Assembly: GCA_035574315.1 (NCBI GenBank)
Contig: DATLYW010000028.1
Coordinates: 1-64,000, forward strand
Origin: Candidatus Zixiibacteriota bacterium
GTDB taxonomy: Bacteria > Desulfobacterota > Binatia > UBA9968
Direction of reading: 5' to 3'
Length of the DNA: 64,000 bases
Positions 1 to 9,066 of the stretch are shown piece after piece. Made by a program: the position numbers and the translations under genes. The notes beneath the pieces are model-generated. The model saw only the letters and a list, made by a program, of their open reading frames with translations. It did not search any database and was not told where the DNA came from. Position 1 is the first letter of the stretch, and every line of letters begins with the position of its first letter.

Positions 1-758
1 AAGGCATCCTTCACCATCCGGTCCTCGAGCGAATGAAACGAGATGATCACCATGCGTCCCCGGGGCTCCAGCAGCTCGAAGCCGTCGCCGAGAAACCGCT
101 CCAGGCTTTCCAGCTCCCGGTTGACGGCGATGCGCAGGGCCTGGAAGGTCTGCGTCGCCGGATCGGCCCGCCGGCCGGAGTGGCGCTTCGCGCGCCGCAC
201 CAGCTCCGCCAGGTCCGCCGTCGTCGTGATCGCCGCCTCCCGGCGGCGCTCGACGATCGCGCGGGCGATCCGCCGGGCCTGAGGCTCCTCTCCGTACTCC
301 CTCAAGATCCTCTCGATTTCCGCCGCCGGATAGGTGTTGACGATCTCATAAGCGTCAAGCGGCTGGCTCTGGTCCATGCGCATGTCGAGCCGCGCGGGAA
401 CCTGAAAGCTGAAGCCGCGCTCCGCCGTGTCGAGCTGAAGCGAGGATACTCCGAGGTCGAGAAGCGCGCCGTGCACCCGCCCCCACTCGATCTCCGCCAG
501 GATGCGCCGCGCTTCGGCGAAATTGGCCTGCCGCAAAATCACGCGCGCGCCGAAGACGCGCAGGCGGTTGCGCGCCTCCTCCAGCGCCGCAGCGTCCCGG
601 TCCAGCCCCAGCAGGCGGCCGCTCGGAGCGCTGGCCGAAAGAATCCGCTCGGCGTGTCCGCCGCCGCCCACCGTTCCGTCGAGGTACCGCTTCGCCGGCT
701 CGGGGTTCAGGAAGCCCAGCGCTTCCCGGACCATCACCGGAACGTGCGCCGATGACAT
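1..758 (-). CDS. rsmH: 16S rRNA (cytosine1402-N4)-methyltransferase RsmH, C-terminus cut by window edge
   Basis: RsmH methylates N4 of C1402 in the ribosomal decoding centre using S-adenosylmethionine. Read on the minus strand the protein begins MSSAHVPVMVREAL. The SAM-binding motif DGTVGGGGHA follows at about residues 27-36, and the family signature ISFHSLEDR lies at the window edge, so about 252 residues are present and the C-terminal part is missing. The ATG (756-758) shares one base with the TGA of the upstream STAS gene, so the two are translationally coupled. It is the last visible gene of an mraZ-STAS-rsmH operon. Identification is firm. Confidence 0.95.
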   Translation of the reverse strand, partial: MSSAHVPVMVREALGFLNPEPAKRYLDGTVGGGGHAERILSASAPSGRLLGLDRDAAALEEARNRLRVFGARVILRQANFAEARRILAEIEWGRVHGALLDLGVSSLQLDTAERGFSFQVPARLDMRMDQSQPLDAYEIVNTYPAAEIERILREYGEEPQARRIARAIVERRREAAITTTADLAELVRRAKRHSGRRADPATQTFQALRIAVNRELESLERFLGDGFELLEPRGRMVIISFHSLEDRMVKDA

Positions 759-1120
759 CAATGACTGGTCCCGTCTCCCTCCCAATCGTCGTCGAAGCTC
801 TCGATGGCGTCCTCGAGAGAGGTGTATTCCTCGAAAAAGCGATCCATACCCACGACCTTGAAGATGTCGCGCAAGAACGGGCTCATGCCGGCGAGTTTCA
901 GGTCCCCGTTGAGGTTGCGGAGCAGCTTCAGCCGCTCCAGCAGAACGCCGATGCTCAGGTAGTTGATGTGGTCGACCGCGCGCAAATTGAGGACCACCTT
1001 TGTCCGGTCCTTCTCGATCAAGCCGGAGATCATGTCCTTGATGCGGATCATCTCGCGAAAGTCGATGTCTCCCGCCAGGTCGATCACGGAGATGTCCTGG
1101 ATTCGTTTTTGCGCCAGCAT
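758..1120 (-). CDS. STAS-domain protein (anti-sigma factor antagonist type)
   Basis: A protein of 120 residues that is a single STAS domain: strand DISVIDLAGDID near the start, KVVLNLRAVDHINYLSIGVL in the middle with the switch-loop position, then a C-terminal helix and an acidic tail. STAS proteins of this kind usually bind anti-sigma kinases and are controlled by Ser/Thr phosphorylation; here the switch region reads NYLSIG, with a Ser at the usual phosphosite area. The ATG at 1118-1120 is preferred over one 24 bases upstream because GGAAAGGAG sits just before it. It lies between mraZ and rsmH, an unusual insertion in the dcw cluster, and its stop overlaps rsmH. The partner kinase is not in the window. 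Confidence 0.85.
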   Translation of the reverse strand: MLAQKRIQDISVIDLAGDIDFREMIRIKDMISGLIEKDRTKVVLNLRAVDHINYLSIGVLLERLKLLRNLNGDLKLAGMSPFLRDIFKVVGMDRFFEEYTSLEDAIESFDDDWEGDGTSH

Positions 1121-1169
1121 TCTTCGACTCCTTTCCTTGCCCATCCCGGAAGCCGGGCCGCCCCGACTT

Positions 1170-1622
1170 TCAGATCGCCAGATCCCCGAGGAAATCGGGA
1201 TCCTGCAACAGCTTCTCTTCGGCGTCCGCGAAGACCTTCTTCCACGTCTCCTGATCCCACACGCGAAACTTCTCCAGCGCGGACACCAGAACGACGTTGC
1301 GCCTGAGATTGGCGTATTGCCTGAGCAGCGGCGGAATCAGAATGCGGCCTTGCTTGTCGACCACGCACTCGCACGCTCCGCCGAGGTAGTAGTTCTGGAA
1401 CATGACCATCTTCGGATCGAACTTCGGCCGCTTTCGGATCTCTTCCTCGAGCCGAAGCCACTCATCGAGCGGATAGATATCCAGGCAACGGTTTCCCCCG
1501 ACCACGAAATTCGTGATGATGATGCGGTCGTCGCCCTTGCCCGTGAGCACGTCGCGAAACTTCACGGGGATGCTCAAACGCCCCTTGGCGTCGAGGGTGT
1601 GTTCGAAGGTGCCTCGAAACAT
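1170..1622 (-). CDS. mraZ: Transcriptional regulator MraZ
   Basis: MraZ is the DNA-binding first gene of the division and cell-wall cluster and represses its own promoter by binding direct repeats. The 150-residue protein has the two typical AbrB-like half domains. The first starts MFRGTFEHTLDAKGRLSIP, where the DAKGR signature is in place; the second contains ECVVDKQGRILIPPLLRQYA, with DKQGR. Length and start agree with the family. The C-terminal 30 residues or so are longer than in E. coli and end in an acidic tail. A promoter and repeats that fit MraZ boxes lie directly upstream (1661-1716). Confidence 0.95.
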   Translation of the reverse strand: MFRGTFEHTLDAKGRLSIPVKFRDVLTGKGDDRIIITNFVVGGNRCLDIYPLDEWLRLEEEIRKRPKFDPKMVMFQNYYLGGACECVVDKQGRILIPPLLRQYANLRRNVVLVSALEKFRVWDQETWKKVFADAEEKLLQDPDFLGDLAI

Positions 1623-1660
1623 TCGGTTTGTCGCCTAGATAATAATTTTATGGGAATTTA

Positions 1661-1680
1661 TCCCACTTTCTCCCACCCAC
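1661..1680 (-). promoter_or_regulatory. MraZ-box direct repeats
   Basis: On the minus strand GTGGG occurs three times in the leader of mraZ. Two copies read GTGGGA and are exactly 10 bases apart (1661-1666 and 1671-1676), and a further GTGGG lies at 1676-1680. MraZ is known to bind TGGGA-type repeats with about 10-bp spacing, so this is the expected autoregulatory operator. It lies just downstream of the predicted transcription start. Confidence 0.75.
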
Positions 1681-1687
1681 GCGCCAC

Positions 1688-1716
1688 CTTATAACTTCTT
1701 GAATTTTAACTGTCAA
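1688..1716 (-). promoter_or_regulatory. Sigma-70 type promoter for mraZ operon
   Basis: Read on the minus strand: TTGACA (1711-1716), a 17-bp A/T-rich spacer, then TATAAG (1688-1693). This is the best consensus promoter in the window. The predicted start falls just upstream of the MraZ boxes, so MraZ binding would block early elongation or initiation. Confidence 0.8.
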
Positions 1717-1810
1717 TAAAATTCTTACGTTTCAGCGGATTTTTGGTGGGAGGAGATTGGCTGGGCCAGATATCGGAGGCCGAGGGGAAGCTGCTACTAT
1801 ATATAGGACC

Positions 1811-1915
1811 GCTAAGCGGCTCAAACGGTTCAAGCCGTTCAACCGCTTCGCTCCGTTCGAGCCGTGCCGCCTGGAGCGTGGTGGAACTGAAAACCGGGAA
1901 CCGGAAACACCCTGA
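1811..1915 (+). repeat. Composite intergenic repeat, copy 1
   Basis: Consecutive 9-base units of the type GTTCAAGCC / GTTCAACCG / CTTCGCTCC / GTTCGAGCC run from about 1818 to 1867. They are followed by a second arm with AAAACCGGGAACCGGAAAC. The same two arms recur in most longer intergenic gaps of the first 40 kb. It lies between the mraZ promoter and the 3' end of rnpB; nothing else is visible in this gap. Confidence 0.8.
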
Positions 1916-1920
1916 GAGTT

Positions 1921-2307
1921 GCGGGCTAAAGCAGATCGGTAAGCCGGATTCTGTAATGGACCCCTAACAAGAGTCCACAGCGATCATTCATCTTGTCCCC
2001 CGATTGCTCGGGGGATCGAGCGACCTTACCCGAGGGCTATGGGCGGACCACCCAACCCTCCTATTTGGTCTTGCTCCGGGTGGGGTTTGCCATGCGCCCG
2101 CCATCACTGGCGGACCGGTGAGCTCTTACCTCACCTTTTCACCCTTACCTGCCGGAGTTCCGGCGGGCGGTATTTTTTCTGTGGTACTTTCCGCCGATCG
2201 CTCGGCGCCGCCGTTAGCGGCCACCCTGTCCTGCGGAGTCCGGACTTTCCTCCCTTCGCCCGAGAAGTCTCGAGCAAACAGCGATCGCTTGATCTGCTTT
2301 AGCCCGC
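1921..2307 (-). ncRNA. rnpB: RNase P RNA, bacterial type A
   Basis: This is the catalytic RNA that trims the 5' ends of tRNA precursors. On the minus strand the universally conserved pieces appear in order: GGAAAGTCCGGAC with CAGGACAGGGTGGCCG (P4 and J regions), GGAAAGTACCACAGAAA, AAACCCCACCCGGAGCAAG, and near the 3' end TACAGAATCCGGCTTACCG. The ends pair perfectly over 17 bases (1921-1937 with 2291-2307), giving an unusually long P1 helix that sets the boundaries. The 5' end touches the TAG stop of the upstream RNase H gene, so the two RNAs are probably cotranscribed or closely processed. Confidence 0.97.
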
Positions 2308-2732
2308 TAGCGGTGCTTGCGCCCTTTGTCGACGCCCCGGTTCGCCAGCCGGTCGGCCGGCTTGTTCATTTCCCTGGGAACGTGCACGATGCGGTAGCTG
2401 TCGAGCTGGCCCAGCAGCTCGATGGCGCGCGCGAAAAGCGGCTTGAGCTTCTCGTCTCGCACGCGGTAGCGGCCGGTGAGCTGCCGGACCAGCAGCTCGG
2501 AGTCGCTCTGGATCCGAACGTTTCTCCGGCCCATCTTCAGGAGCGCGTCGAGACCCATCAGCAGGCCGTGGTACTCGGCAACGTTATTGGTGGTCCGGCC
2601 GAGATAGCGGCTGAGCTCTCGCACGGTCCGGCCGCGCTCATCGACGATCACGGCCCCACAACCCGCCTCGCCCGGGTTTCCGCGCGCCGCGCCGTCGACC
2701 ATCAACAGCCATTCTTCGGTGGATTCTGACAT
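2307..2732 (-). CDS. rnhA: Ribonuclease HI family protein
   Basis: RNase HI cleaves the RNA strand of RNA:DNA hybrids. The 141 residues match the family length, and all four acidic catalytic residues are present: D13 in MVDGAARGNPG, E53 in NNVAEYHGL, D77 in IQSDSELL and D127 in NKPADRLAN. It belongs to the short RNase HI type without the basic protrusion and without an N-terminal hybrid-binding domain. The TAG stop abuts the P1 helix of rnpB. The zinc-ribbon gene lies 114 bases upstream on the same strand, a pairing often seen in other bacteria. Confidence 0.93.
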   Translation of the reverse strand: MSESTEEWLLMVDGAARGNPGEAGCGAVIVDERGRTVRELSRYLGRTTNNVAEYHGLLMGLDALLKMGRRNVRIQSDSELLVRQLTGRYRVRDEKLKPLFARAIELLGQLDSYRIVHVPREMNKPADRLANRGVDKGRKHR

Positions 2733-2846
2733 CGCCGGGGCGCGACCGCAACGGCCGAGCCGCCAGCGCGCGCGGCCAACCTCGCCTTCTTTCTTCCCGT
2801 CCGCGCGCTGGAGCCCGAAGGTGAGAGGGTCACGAAACGCTGCGGT

Positions 2847-3575
2847 TCAGGCTGGCTTTTCCTGGGTGACGTTGGATTTGTAGTAGAGGATCCTCTGGCA
2901 GCTCGGGCAGAGGTTGACCTTTTCGCTCTTGATGATCTCGTTCCAGAGCTGCGGGGGGATATTCATGTAGCAGCCCTGACAGATTCCGCCCGCAACCTCG
3001 ACCACCGCCGTCCCGTTGCGCCGCGAAAAGATCAGCTCGTAGCGCGAGATCAGGTCGCCGGCGAGCTGTGACGCAATGGTCTGCCGGCGCGTCGCCGCTT
3101 CCGAGACCGCCTGGTCGATCCCGGAGATCTGGGCCTGCAGCTCATCGCGCTTGCGTGTCCACTCCTCCTGCAGCTTAGCCAGCTCTTCCTCCTTGGCCTT
3201 GATTCCGGCCTTGACCGTTTCCAGCTCCTCCATGAGCTTGATCAGCTCTTCTTCCAGCTCGCTGTTGGCCTGTTTGATCTGGTCGATCTCGCGCTGCAGC
3301 GCCTGCAGCTCCTTGGCGTTCTTGATCCGCCCCATGCGCATGCGCCGCTCGACCGCCTTCTTGCTCTCCTCCTGAAAGAGGCGGTCCTTTTCCTGCCGTA
3401 CCTTGTCTTTTTCGGCGTACGCGGCCTTGGCTTCGGCGATCTCTTGCTTTTTTGCCAGGATCTCCTTTTCTTTCGCCTGGATTTCTCCGAGAAGCCCCTG
3501 TTTGATGCCGGTTTTTTCTTTTATTTCACGATCGACTTTCTGTAAAGTGGCCAGTATCTCTATCTGAGCGCGCAA
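2847..3575 (-). CDS. Coiled-coil protein with C-terminal C4 zinc ribbon (COG1579 type)
   Basis: A 242-residue protein. Residues 1 to about 170 form a long, charged heptad-rich coiled coil, and the last 50 residues hold a zinc ribbon with GGICQGCYMNIP and VNLCPSCQRILYY (two CxxC pairs). The family is widespread in bacteria, is often called a nucleic-acid-binding zinc-ribbon protein, and has no firm function. Translation appears to start at TTG (3573-3575) behind GGGAGATGGGAAG; the nearby ATG is out of frame. A strong hairpin with U-tract lies upstream and insulates the gene from the oxidase gene. Confidence 0.85.
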   Translation of the reverse strand: MRAQIEILATLQKVDREIKEKTGIKQGLLGEIQAKEKEILAKKQEIAEAKAAYAEKDKVRQEKDRLFQEESKKAVERRMRMGRIKNAKELQALQREIDQIKQANSELEEELIKLMEELETVKAGIKAKEEELAKLQEEWTRKRDELQAQISGIDQAVSEAATRRQTIASQLAGDLISRYELIFSRRNGTAVVEVAGGICQGCYMNIPPQLWNEIIKSEKVNLCPSCQRILYYKSNVTQEKPA

Positions 3576-3596
3576 CTTCCCATCTCCCGCGCGGCC

Positions 3597-3628
3597 AAAA
3601 AAAATGCACCCTGTGGGTGCATTTTTTT
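3597..3628. terminator. Rho-independent terminator, usable in both directions
   Basis: A perfect 8-bp stem (ATGCACCC, 3-base loop, GGGTGCAT at 3604-3622) has seven T on the plus-strand side and eight A on the other side, so either strand makes a hairpin followed by a U-run. On the minus strand it would stop transcripts arriving from the oxidase gene before the zinc-ribbon gene. Confidence 0.85.
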
Positions 3629-3943
3629 GCCCGCGTCTGTACCTTCAAACGGACAAGGTTTGATCGCTACGGTTTTCACTCCCCGATTGACCCTGATCTA
3701 TTACGTTTAACTCGATTTTCCACGATTGTCAAAGAGCCCTCCGCGCCAAGCCCGACAGCAAGGCTAAGGGTAACCTTTTCGGGTCGCTACGCGCGAGCGG
3801 CAACGCAGCCTCTGATTTACGGCCATCGCGTCTTGCGCCGGAGGATCGAAGCCTCGCGGAGCCGCGGATAGCAGGGAGGGTTTGTCGTTCTGCTCCCGTG
3901 TCCTCTACCTCTGTGTGGTTCGCTTTCCGCCGCCCTCCCGCTG
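3629..3943. other. Intergenic stretch without recognisable gene
   Basis: Between the terminator and the repeat at 3944 I see no convincing reading frame, RNA or promoter. The stretch is less GC-rich at its left end (around 3660-3730) than the neighbouring genes. Confidence 0.5.
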
Positions 3944-3987
3944 CGCGGCTTGAACGGTTTGAACGGTTTGAACCGCTTGAACGATTT
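3944..3987 (-). repeat. Composite intergenic repeat, copy 2 (9-nt arm only)
   Basis: A row of TTGAACGGT-type 9-mers (reverse complement of the GTTCAA units) runs right up to the stop codon of the FAD-linked oxidase gene. Confidence 0.75.
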
Positions 3988-5373
3988 CTACAGCCCCATC
4001 TTCCCCGGGTTCATGATCCCCTTCGGGTCAAGGCTTTTCTTGATCCGCCGCATGATCTCGAGGCCGTAGCCGTGCTCCTTCTCCATCAGGGGCGCGAGCT
4101 TGACTCCGACACCGTGCGTGTATTCCATCGAGCCGCCCATTTCCTGGACCAGCCGCAACAGCTCGAAAAGCGTCTCCTCGAGCGCTAGCTGCGCGTCCTC
4201 GCCCGAGTCATTCACCCCGAGCCGCATCGAGAAAAGCTCCGGCCGGACCCAGAGCCCGCTTTCCTGCAGCGTCACCCCGCGGCGCTCGATCAGATCCCGG
4301 GCCGCTTCGCGGAAGGCGAGGACCCTGGACGCGGGGAGCGCGACGTGGATCCAGTCGCGCAGTACTCCGTCGCGCGAGCGGTTCCTCCGGTCGCGCCGCC
4401 GCTGCATGAAGCGCCGCGCGACCTCGTGGCGCTCGTCCCAGAACGACTGGGCCTCGCGCTCGGGGAGTTTTCTTCCCCCTCCGTCTCGACACAACGCGGC
4501 GGCGAGCTGCTGCTGCTCGCGGACGACCTGCGGGATGCCCTCGAAGCCGAGATAGAGCCGGGCCTCCCCGTCCGCGTCGCCGAAGTCGAGCAGCGCCGGC
4601 TGCAAGCCCTCATGGAACAGGCGCTGGATCGCGCGGTAGCCCTGCTCGAAGGAGTCAAAGCCGAAAGCGCTGAGAAGGCGGGCGGCCGGGGCCGGAAAGA
4701 CCCGCAGCGTCGCTTCAGTGATGATTCCGAAGCAGCCCTCGCCGCCGATCAGGAGCCAGTTGAGGTCGATACCGGCGGAGGATTTGGGCACGGCGCGCGT
4801 GCGCAGGATCTCGCCGTCCGGCAGAACCGCCTCGAGCCCGAGCACCTGCTCCCCCATCGCGCCGTAGATCCCGGCGCGATATCCGACGCTGTTGGTCGAG
4901 ATCGCGCCCCCGAGAGTCGCCACCGGCAGCGTCCACGGATCGTGGCCGAGGATCAGCCCCTCCTGGTTGAGCCTTTGCTCCAGCGCCTCCAGCACTGCGC
5001 CCGCCTGCGCGCGCACGAGCCGGCCCTCCACATCCACCTCCAGGATCGCCCCCATCGAGCGAAGGTCGAGCGTGATCGCCGGCTGCACCGACAGCGCGCC
5101 GCCCATGAGCCCAGACCCGCCGCCGTACGGCACGATCGGAACGCCGGTTTCGTTGGCGAGGAGAACGATCGCTCGGACCTCCGCGGTGGCGGCCGGACGG
5201 ACGACACACAGCGGCGGAACGACCTGCGGGCGCTGGCGCGGGTGAAACCGCCCCTCGCTGATCGCGTCCCAGGAAACCTCGTCGATCTCCGCGGGGTCCG
5301 TTCGGACGGCAGCCGGGGAGACAATGGCGGCAAGCCGTTTCAACAGCTTTGCCCTGTCGAATTGTTCGTCCAT
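3988..5373 (-). CDS. FAD-binding oxidase, GlcD / D-lactate dehydrogenase / AGPS-like
   Basis: A 461-residue flavoprotein of the PCMH/VAO type. The FAD-binding domain covers about residues 55-230: PIVPYGGGSGLMGG (80-92), then ATLGGAISTNSVGYRAG in the diphosphate-binding region. The C-terminal FAD-oxidase domain ends in YTHGVGVKLAPLM and the family-typical tail DPKGIMNPGKMGL. Such enzymes oxidise 2-hydroxy acids (glycolate, D-lactate) or related compounds; the substrate cannot be read from sequence. The HGVG motif resembles the alkyl-dihydroxyacetonephosphate synthase branch. It stands alone, with no GlcE/GlcF partners next to it. GAAGGG precedes the ATG. Confidence 0.85.
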   Translation of the reverse strand: MDEQFDRAKLLKRLAAIVSPAAVRTDPAEIDEVSWDAISEGRFHPRQRPQVVPPLCVVRPAATAEVRAIVLLANETGVPIVPYGGGSGLMGGALSVQPAITLDLRSMGAILEVDVEGRLVRAQAGAVLEALEQRLNQEGLILGHDPWTLPVATLGGAISTNSVGYRAGIYGAMGEQVLGLEAVLPDGEILRTRAVPKSSAGIDLNWLLIGGEGCFGIITEATLRVFPAPAARLLSAFGFDSFEQGYRAIQRLFHEGLQPALLDFGDADGEARLYLGFEGIPQVVREQQQLAAALCRDGGGRKLPEREAQSFWDERHEVARRFMQRRRDRRNRSRDGVLRDWIHVALPASRVLAFREAARDLIERRGVTLQESGLWVRPELFSMRLGVNDSGEDAQLALEETLFELLRLVQEMGGSMEYTHGVGVKLAPLMEKEHGYGLEIMRRIKKSLDPKGIMNPGKMGL

Positions 5374-5499
5374 CGACCCTTCACCGTCGCCCCTGGGCTA
5401 TCCCCTTGAGAGAGGCGGCTCCCCGAGGCTTTGCACTGCCGGGAAACTATAAACCAAAGCGAGCGACTAAAAAACGCCCTCGGGGGACCACGAGGTTCG

Positions 5500-5580
5500 A
5501 CGTGGAGACTGGAGGCCGAGGACCGGAGACCGGTGCGAGCGCTCGCCGGCGCCTTTCGGCGCCGCACGGCTTGAACGGCT
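5500..5580. repeat. Composite intergenic repeat, copy 3
   Basis: This contains GGAGGCCGAGGACCGGAG (the GACCG-type arm) followed by GCACGGCTTGAACGGCTC (the inverted 9-nt arm). It runs into the TGA of the rhomboid gene, so the repeat supplies or touches the stop codon. Confidence 0.7.
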
Positions 5581-6293
5581 CAGTGCAGCGTGCGCTTTCT
5601 CTCCTCCTCCGCCTCCTTGCCTCCCGGAATGACCTGAAAGCGCCGCCTCAGACGCGCCAGCCGGCGGCGGTCGCGGAACAGCCGGATGCGGTCCCACGGG
5701 TTGCGCCAGCGCAGGTAGGCGTACCCGAACGCCATACCCCCCAGGTGGGCAAGGTGGGCGATGCCGCTCTGGCCCGCAGTCACCGACGAGTAGAGCGAGA
5801 TCGCGCCGACGATCCAGACGAAGTGCTTCATCTTGATCGGGAAGAGAAAGTAAAAATAGACGACCTGGCTCGGGTAGATCAGCGCGAAAGCGAGCAGAAG
5901 GCCGTAGATGCCGCCCGAGGCGCCAATGCTCGGAACCGTCTGGTCGGGCACGAGCAGCGTGTTCAGGATGCCGCCGCCCACCGCGGAGACGAAATAGTAC
6001 TTGAGGAAGAACGTGCTCCCCCAGCGCCGCTCCAGCTCGCACCCGAACATCCAGAGCGCGAGCATGTTGAAGAGCAGGTGGAACAGGCCGCCGTGGAGAA
6101 ACTGGTAGGTGAAGATCTGCCAGAGGTAGAAATTGTCCCACACCAGCTGCGGCACGAGCCCGAAGAGCCGGTTGAGCGTGTAGCCGCCGACGAGCTGCAC
6201 GACGAAGAGCCCCGTGTTCGCGATCAGCAGGAACTTCACCGCGGGAGTCACTTCCCCCGCGCCGAACATGAACGGTGTGCTTGGATACCGCAC
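5580..6293 (-). CDS. Rhomboid family intramembrane serine protease
   Basis: A 237-residue, six-helix membrane protease that cleaves other membrane proteins within the bilayer. The catalytic serine is S126 in GASGGIYG and the histidine H183 in HLAHLGG. The oxyanion and first-loop motif HGGLFHLLFNM is at 68-77. A basic C-terminal tail of about 40 residues follows the last membrane segment. The gene is monocistronic between two repeats or short gaps; the livF stop is 50 bases upstream of its start on the same strand. No substrate is implied by neighbours. Confidence 0.92.
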   Translation of the reverse strand: MRYPSTPFMFGAGEVTPAVKFLLIANTGLFVVQLVGGYTLNRLFGLVPQLVWDNFYLWQIFTYQFLHGGLFHLLFNMLALWMFGCELERRWGSTFFLKYYFVSAVGGGILNTLLVPDQTVPSIGASGGIYGLLLAFALIYPSQVVYFYFLFPIKMKHFVWIVGAISLYSSVTAGQSGIAHLAHLGGMAFGYAYLRWRNPWDRIRLFRDRRRLARLRRRFQVIPGGKEAEEERKRTLH

Positions 6294-6343
6294 TCGGGTT
6301 GAGCTTAGCTTTTGGTCGCGGCAATTGGAAGGCCCGCCGCCTT

Positions 6344-7031
<688 letters not shown>

Positions 7032-7045
<14 letters not shown>

Positions 7046-7817
7046 CGGCCGTCCATTCGCCGCGCCCGAGATAGGCCTCGATCACCCGCGGGTCGCGCCG
7101 CACCTCGTCCGGCGTGCCTTCGGCGATCTTCTCGCCGTAATCCAGTACGTGGACCCGATGCGAGATGCCCATCACGACGCGCATGTTGTGCTCGATCAGG
7201 AGGATCGCCCGGACGTATTCGCCCACGAGCGACCTGAGCAGCGCGGTGAGCGCCTGCGCCTCGGTGGTATTCATCCCCGCGGTCGGCTCGTCGAGGAGCA
7301 GCAGCCGCGGCTCCGCCGCGAGCGCCCGCGCGATCTCCAGCCGCCGCTGCTCGCCGTAGCTCAGCCGCCGCGCCCATTCCTCCTCCTTGCCGCCCAGGCC
7401 CACCAGCTCGAGCAGCCGCAGCGCCCGCTCGCGCGCCGCGCTTTCCTGCTCGCGGAAGCCGGCGCTTCGCAGCAGCGCGCCCCCCAGCCCCACGCGCAGC
7501 CGCGTGTGCATCCCGACGAGCACGTTCTCCGTCACCGTCATGTGCGGGAAGAGGCGGATGTTCTGAAAAGTGCGGCTGATGCCCGCACGCGCGATCCGCT
7601 CGGGCTTGAGGCCGATCAGCGACTGGCCGCCAAAGCGGATCTCACCCCGGTCGGGCCGGTAGATGCCGGTGAGCGTGTGGAACAGCGTGGTCTTGCCCGC
7701 ACCGTTGGGACCGATCAGCGAGGCGATGGTCCCCTCCTCGACCTCGAGGTCGACGTTCTGCAGCGCCTGCAGGCCGCCGAACCGCTTGCTCACCCCGCGC
7801 ACCTCGAGCAACGCCAC
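7032..7817 (-). CDS. livG: Branched-chain amino acid-type ABC transporter ATP-binding protein LivG
   Basis: A 261-residue ATPase. Walker A is GPNGAGKTTLFHTLTG, the signature LSYGEQRRLEIARAL, Walker B LLLDEPTAGMN. The family-typical insert between Walker A and the signature is longer than in LivF. It starts at GTG (7815-7817), one base after the livM stop, so translation is coupled. It pairs with LivF to energise the LivHM permease. Confidence 0.93.
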
Positions 7818-7818
7818 G

Positions 7819-9066
7819 TCACCGCTCCCGGCGCCGGCGCGGCGGCAGGATCCCCTGCGGCCGAAACGCCATCATCAGCATCAGGATCAGGCCGAAGACC
7901 ATCCGCTCGTACTTCGCGGGCTCGAACTGCGCCGGCAGCTCGCTCAGGGGGAAGCTCCCGAGCAGCGGGATCGCGAGCACCGCCCCGCCCTGGCGCAGCG
8001 CGTTGAACCAGAGCGAAAGCCCCTTGAGAAGCTGGAGGTTGATGACCGTGATCGCCGTCGCGCCCAGGATCGCCCCCGGAATCGACCCCATGCCGCCGAG
8101 AATCACCATCGCCAGCACGCCGATCGACTCCATGAAGGTGAAGCTCTCCGGATTGATGAAAACCTGCTTGGCGGCGAAGATCACGCCAGCCGCGGAGGCG
8201 AACGAAGCGCCGACGGCGAAGGCGAGGAGCTTCATCCGCACCACCGGGATGCCCATCGCTCCGGCCGCGATCTCGTCCTCGCGGATCGCTTTCCAGGCGC
8301 GGCCGACGTGGGAATCTTCGAGCCGCCGGCTCACCACCGCTACGACGACGGCGAAGATCAGCACGAGAAAATAAAAGTAGAGCGGGTAGAGCGCCGACGG
8401 CTCGGCCCGCCAGCCCAGCGCCTCCAGCCACGGCTGGAAGAAGAGCGGTGGCTTTTCGATCGGCGTGATTCCCCGCGGCCCGTTGGTGAGGTTGACCGGC
8501 TTGTCGAGGTTGTTGACGAGCAGACGCACCACCTCGGCGAACCCGAGCGTGACGATCGCGAGGTAGTCGCCCCTGAGCCGGAGCACCGGCAGGCCGAGCA
8601 GCGTCCCGGTAAGCGCGCCCGCGGCCAGCGCGAACAGCAGGAACGGGAAGAACCAGCCGGCGGAGAGCGGGAAGGCGCCGCCGGGCAGGAACTCGTTCGC
8701 CTGGGGCGAGCCGAAGATCGCCCAGAGATAGGCGCCGATCGCGTAGAAGGCGACGAAGCCGAGGTTGAGAAGCCCGACGAAGCCGACGACGATGTTCAGG
8801 CCGAGCGCGAGCGCGACGAAGATTCCGACCTGGATCGCGACCTCGAGGTAGTAGGCGTTGGCCGCGCCGAGGAGCGGCATCAACACGACGAGCACCAGGG
8901 CGCCGCAGCCGAGCTTCACCGCGTGCGGCGCGCGGGCGTAGAAGATCGCGAGCAGGGAGGACTCGAAGAACAGGAAGGCGAGCGTTGACTGGGGCAGGCT
9001 GTGGGCGAGCCAGGCTCCCGCGCCGATGTAGGCCAGCAGGCCGGCGGCGACCCCGGCGCGCCTCAC
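7819..9066 (-). CDS. livM: Branched-chain amino acid-type ABC transporter permease LivM
   Basis: A 415-residue inner membrane permease with about ten hydrophobic segments and the LivM motif GLNIVVGFVGLLNLGFVAFYAIGAY in the first half; the coupling helix region RRLEDSHVGRAWKAIREDE is near the middle. The start is GTG (9064-9066) and overlaps the livH stop by four bases (GTGA). The Arg-rich tail is unremarkable. It forms the transmembrane pore with LivH. Confidence 0.93.
   Translation of the reverse strand: MRRAGVAAGLLAYIGAGAWLAHSLPQSTLAFLFFESSLLAIFYARAPHAVKLGCGALVLVVLMPLLGAANAYYLEVAIQVGIFVALALGLNIVVGFVGLLNLGFVAFYAIGAYLWAIFGSPQANEFLPGGAFPLSAGWFFPFLLFALAAGALTGTLLGLPVLRLRGDYLAIVTLGFAEVVRLLVNNLDKPVNLTNGPRGITPIEKPPLFFQPWLEALGWRAEPSALYPLYFYFLVLIFAVVVAVVSRRLEDSHVGRAWKAIREDEIAAGAMGIPVVRMKLLAFAVGASFASAAGVIFAAKQVFINPESFTFMESIGVLAMVILGGMGSIPGAILGATAITVINLQLLKGLSLWFNALRQGGAVLAIPLLGSFPLSELPAQFEPAKYERMVFGLILMLMMAFRPQGILPPRRRRER

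Noticed and set aside
33..755. Open frame of 240 codons on the plus strand opposite rsmH
   Set aside because: Antisense shadow of a firmly identified gene; composition is Arg/Pro-rich and no family is recognisable.
1811..1867. Regular 9-base repeats taken at first for a CRISPR or iteron array
   Set aside because: Units are contiguous without spacers, vary in sequence and recur in many gaps, and there are no cas or rep genes.
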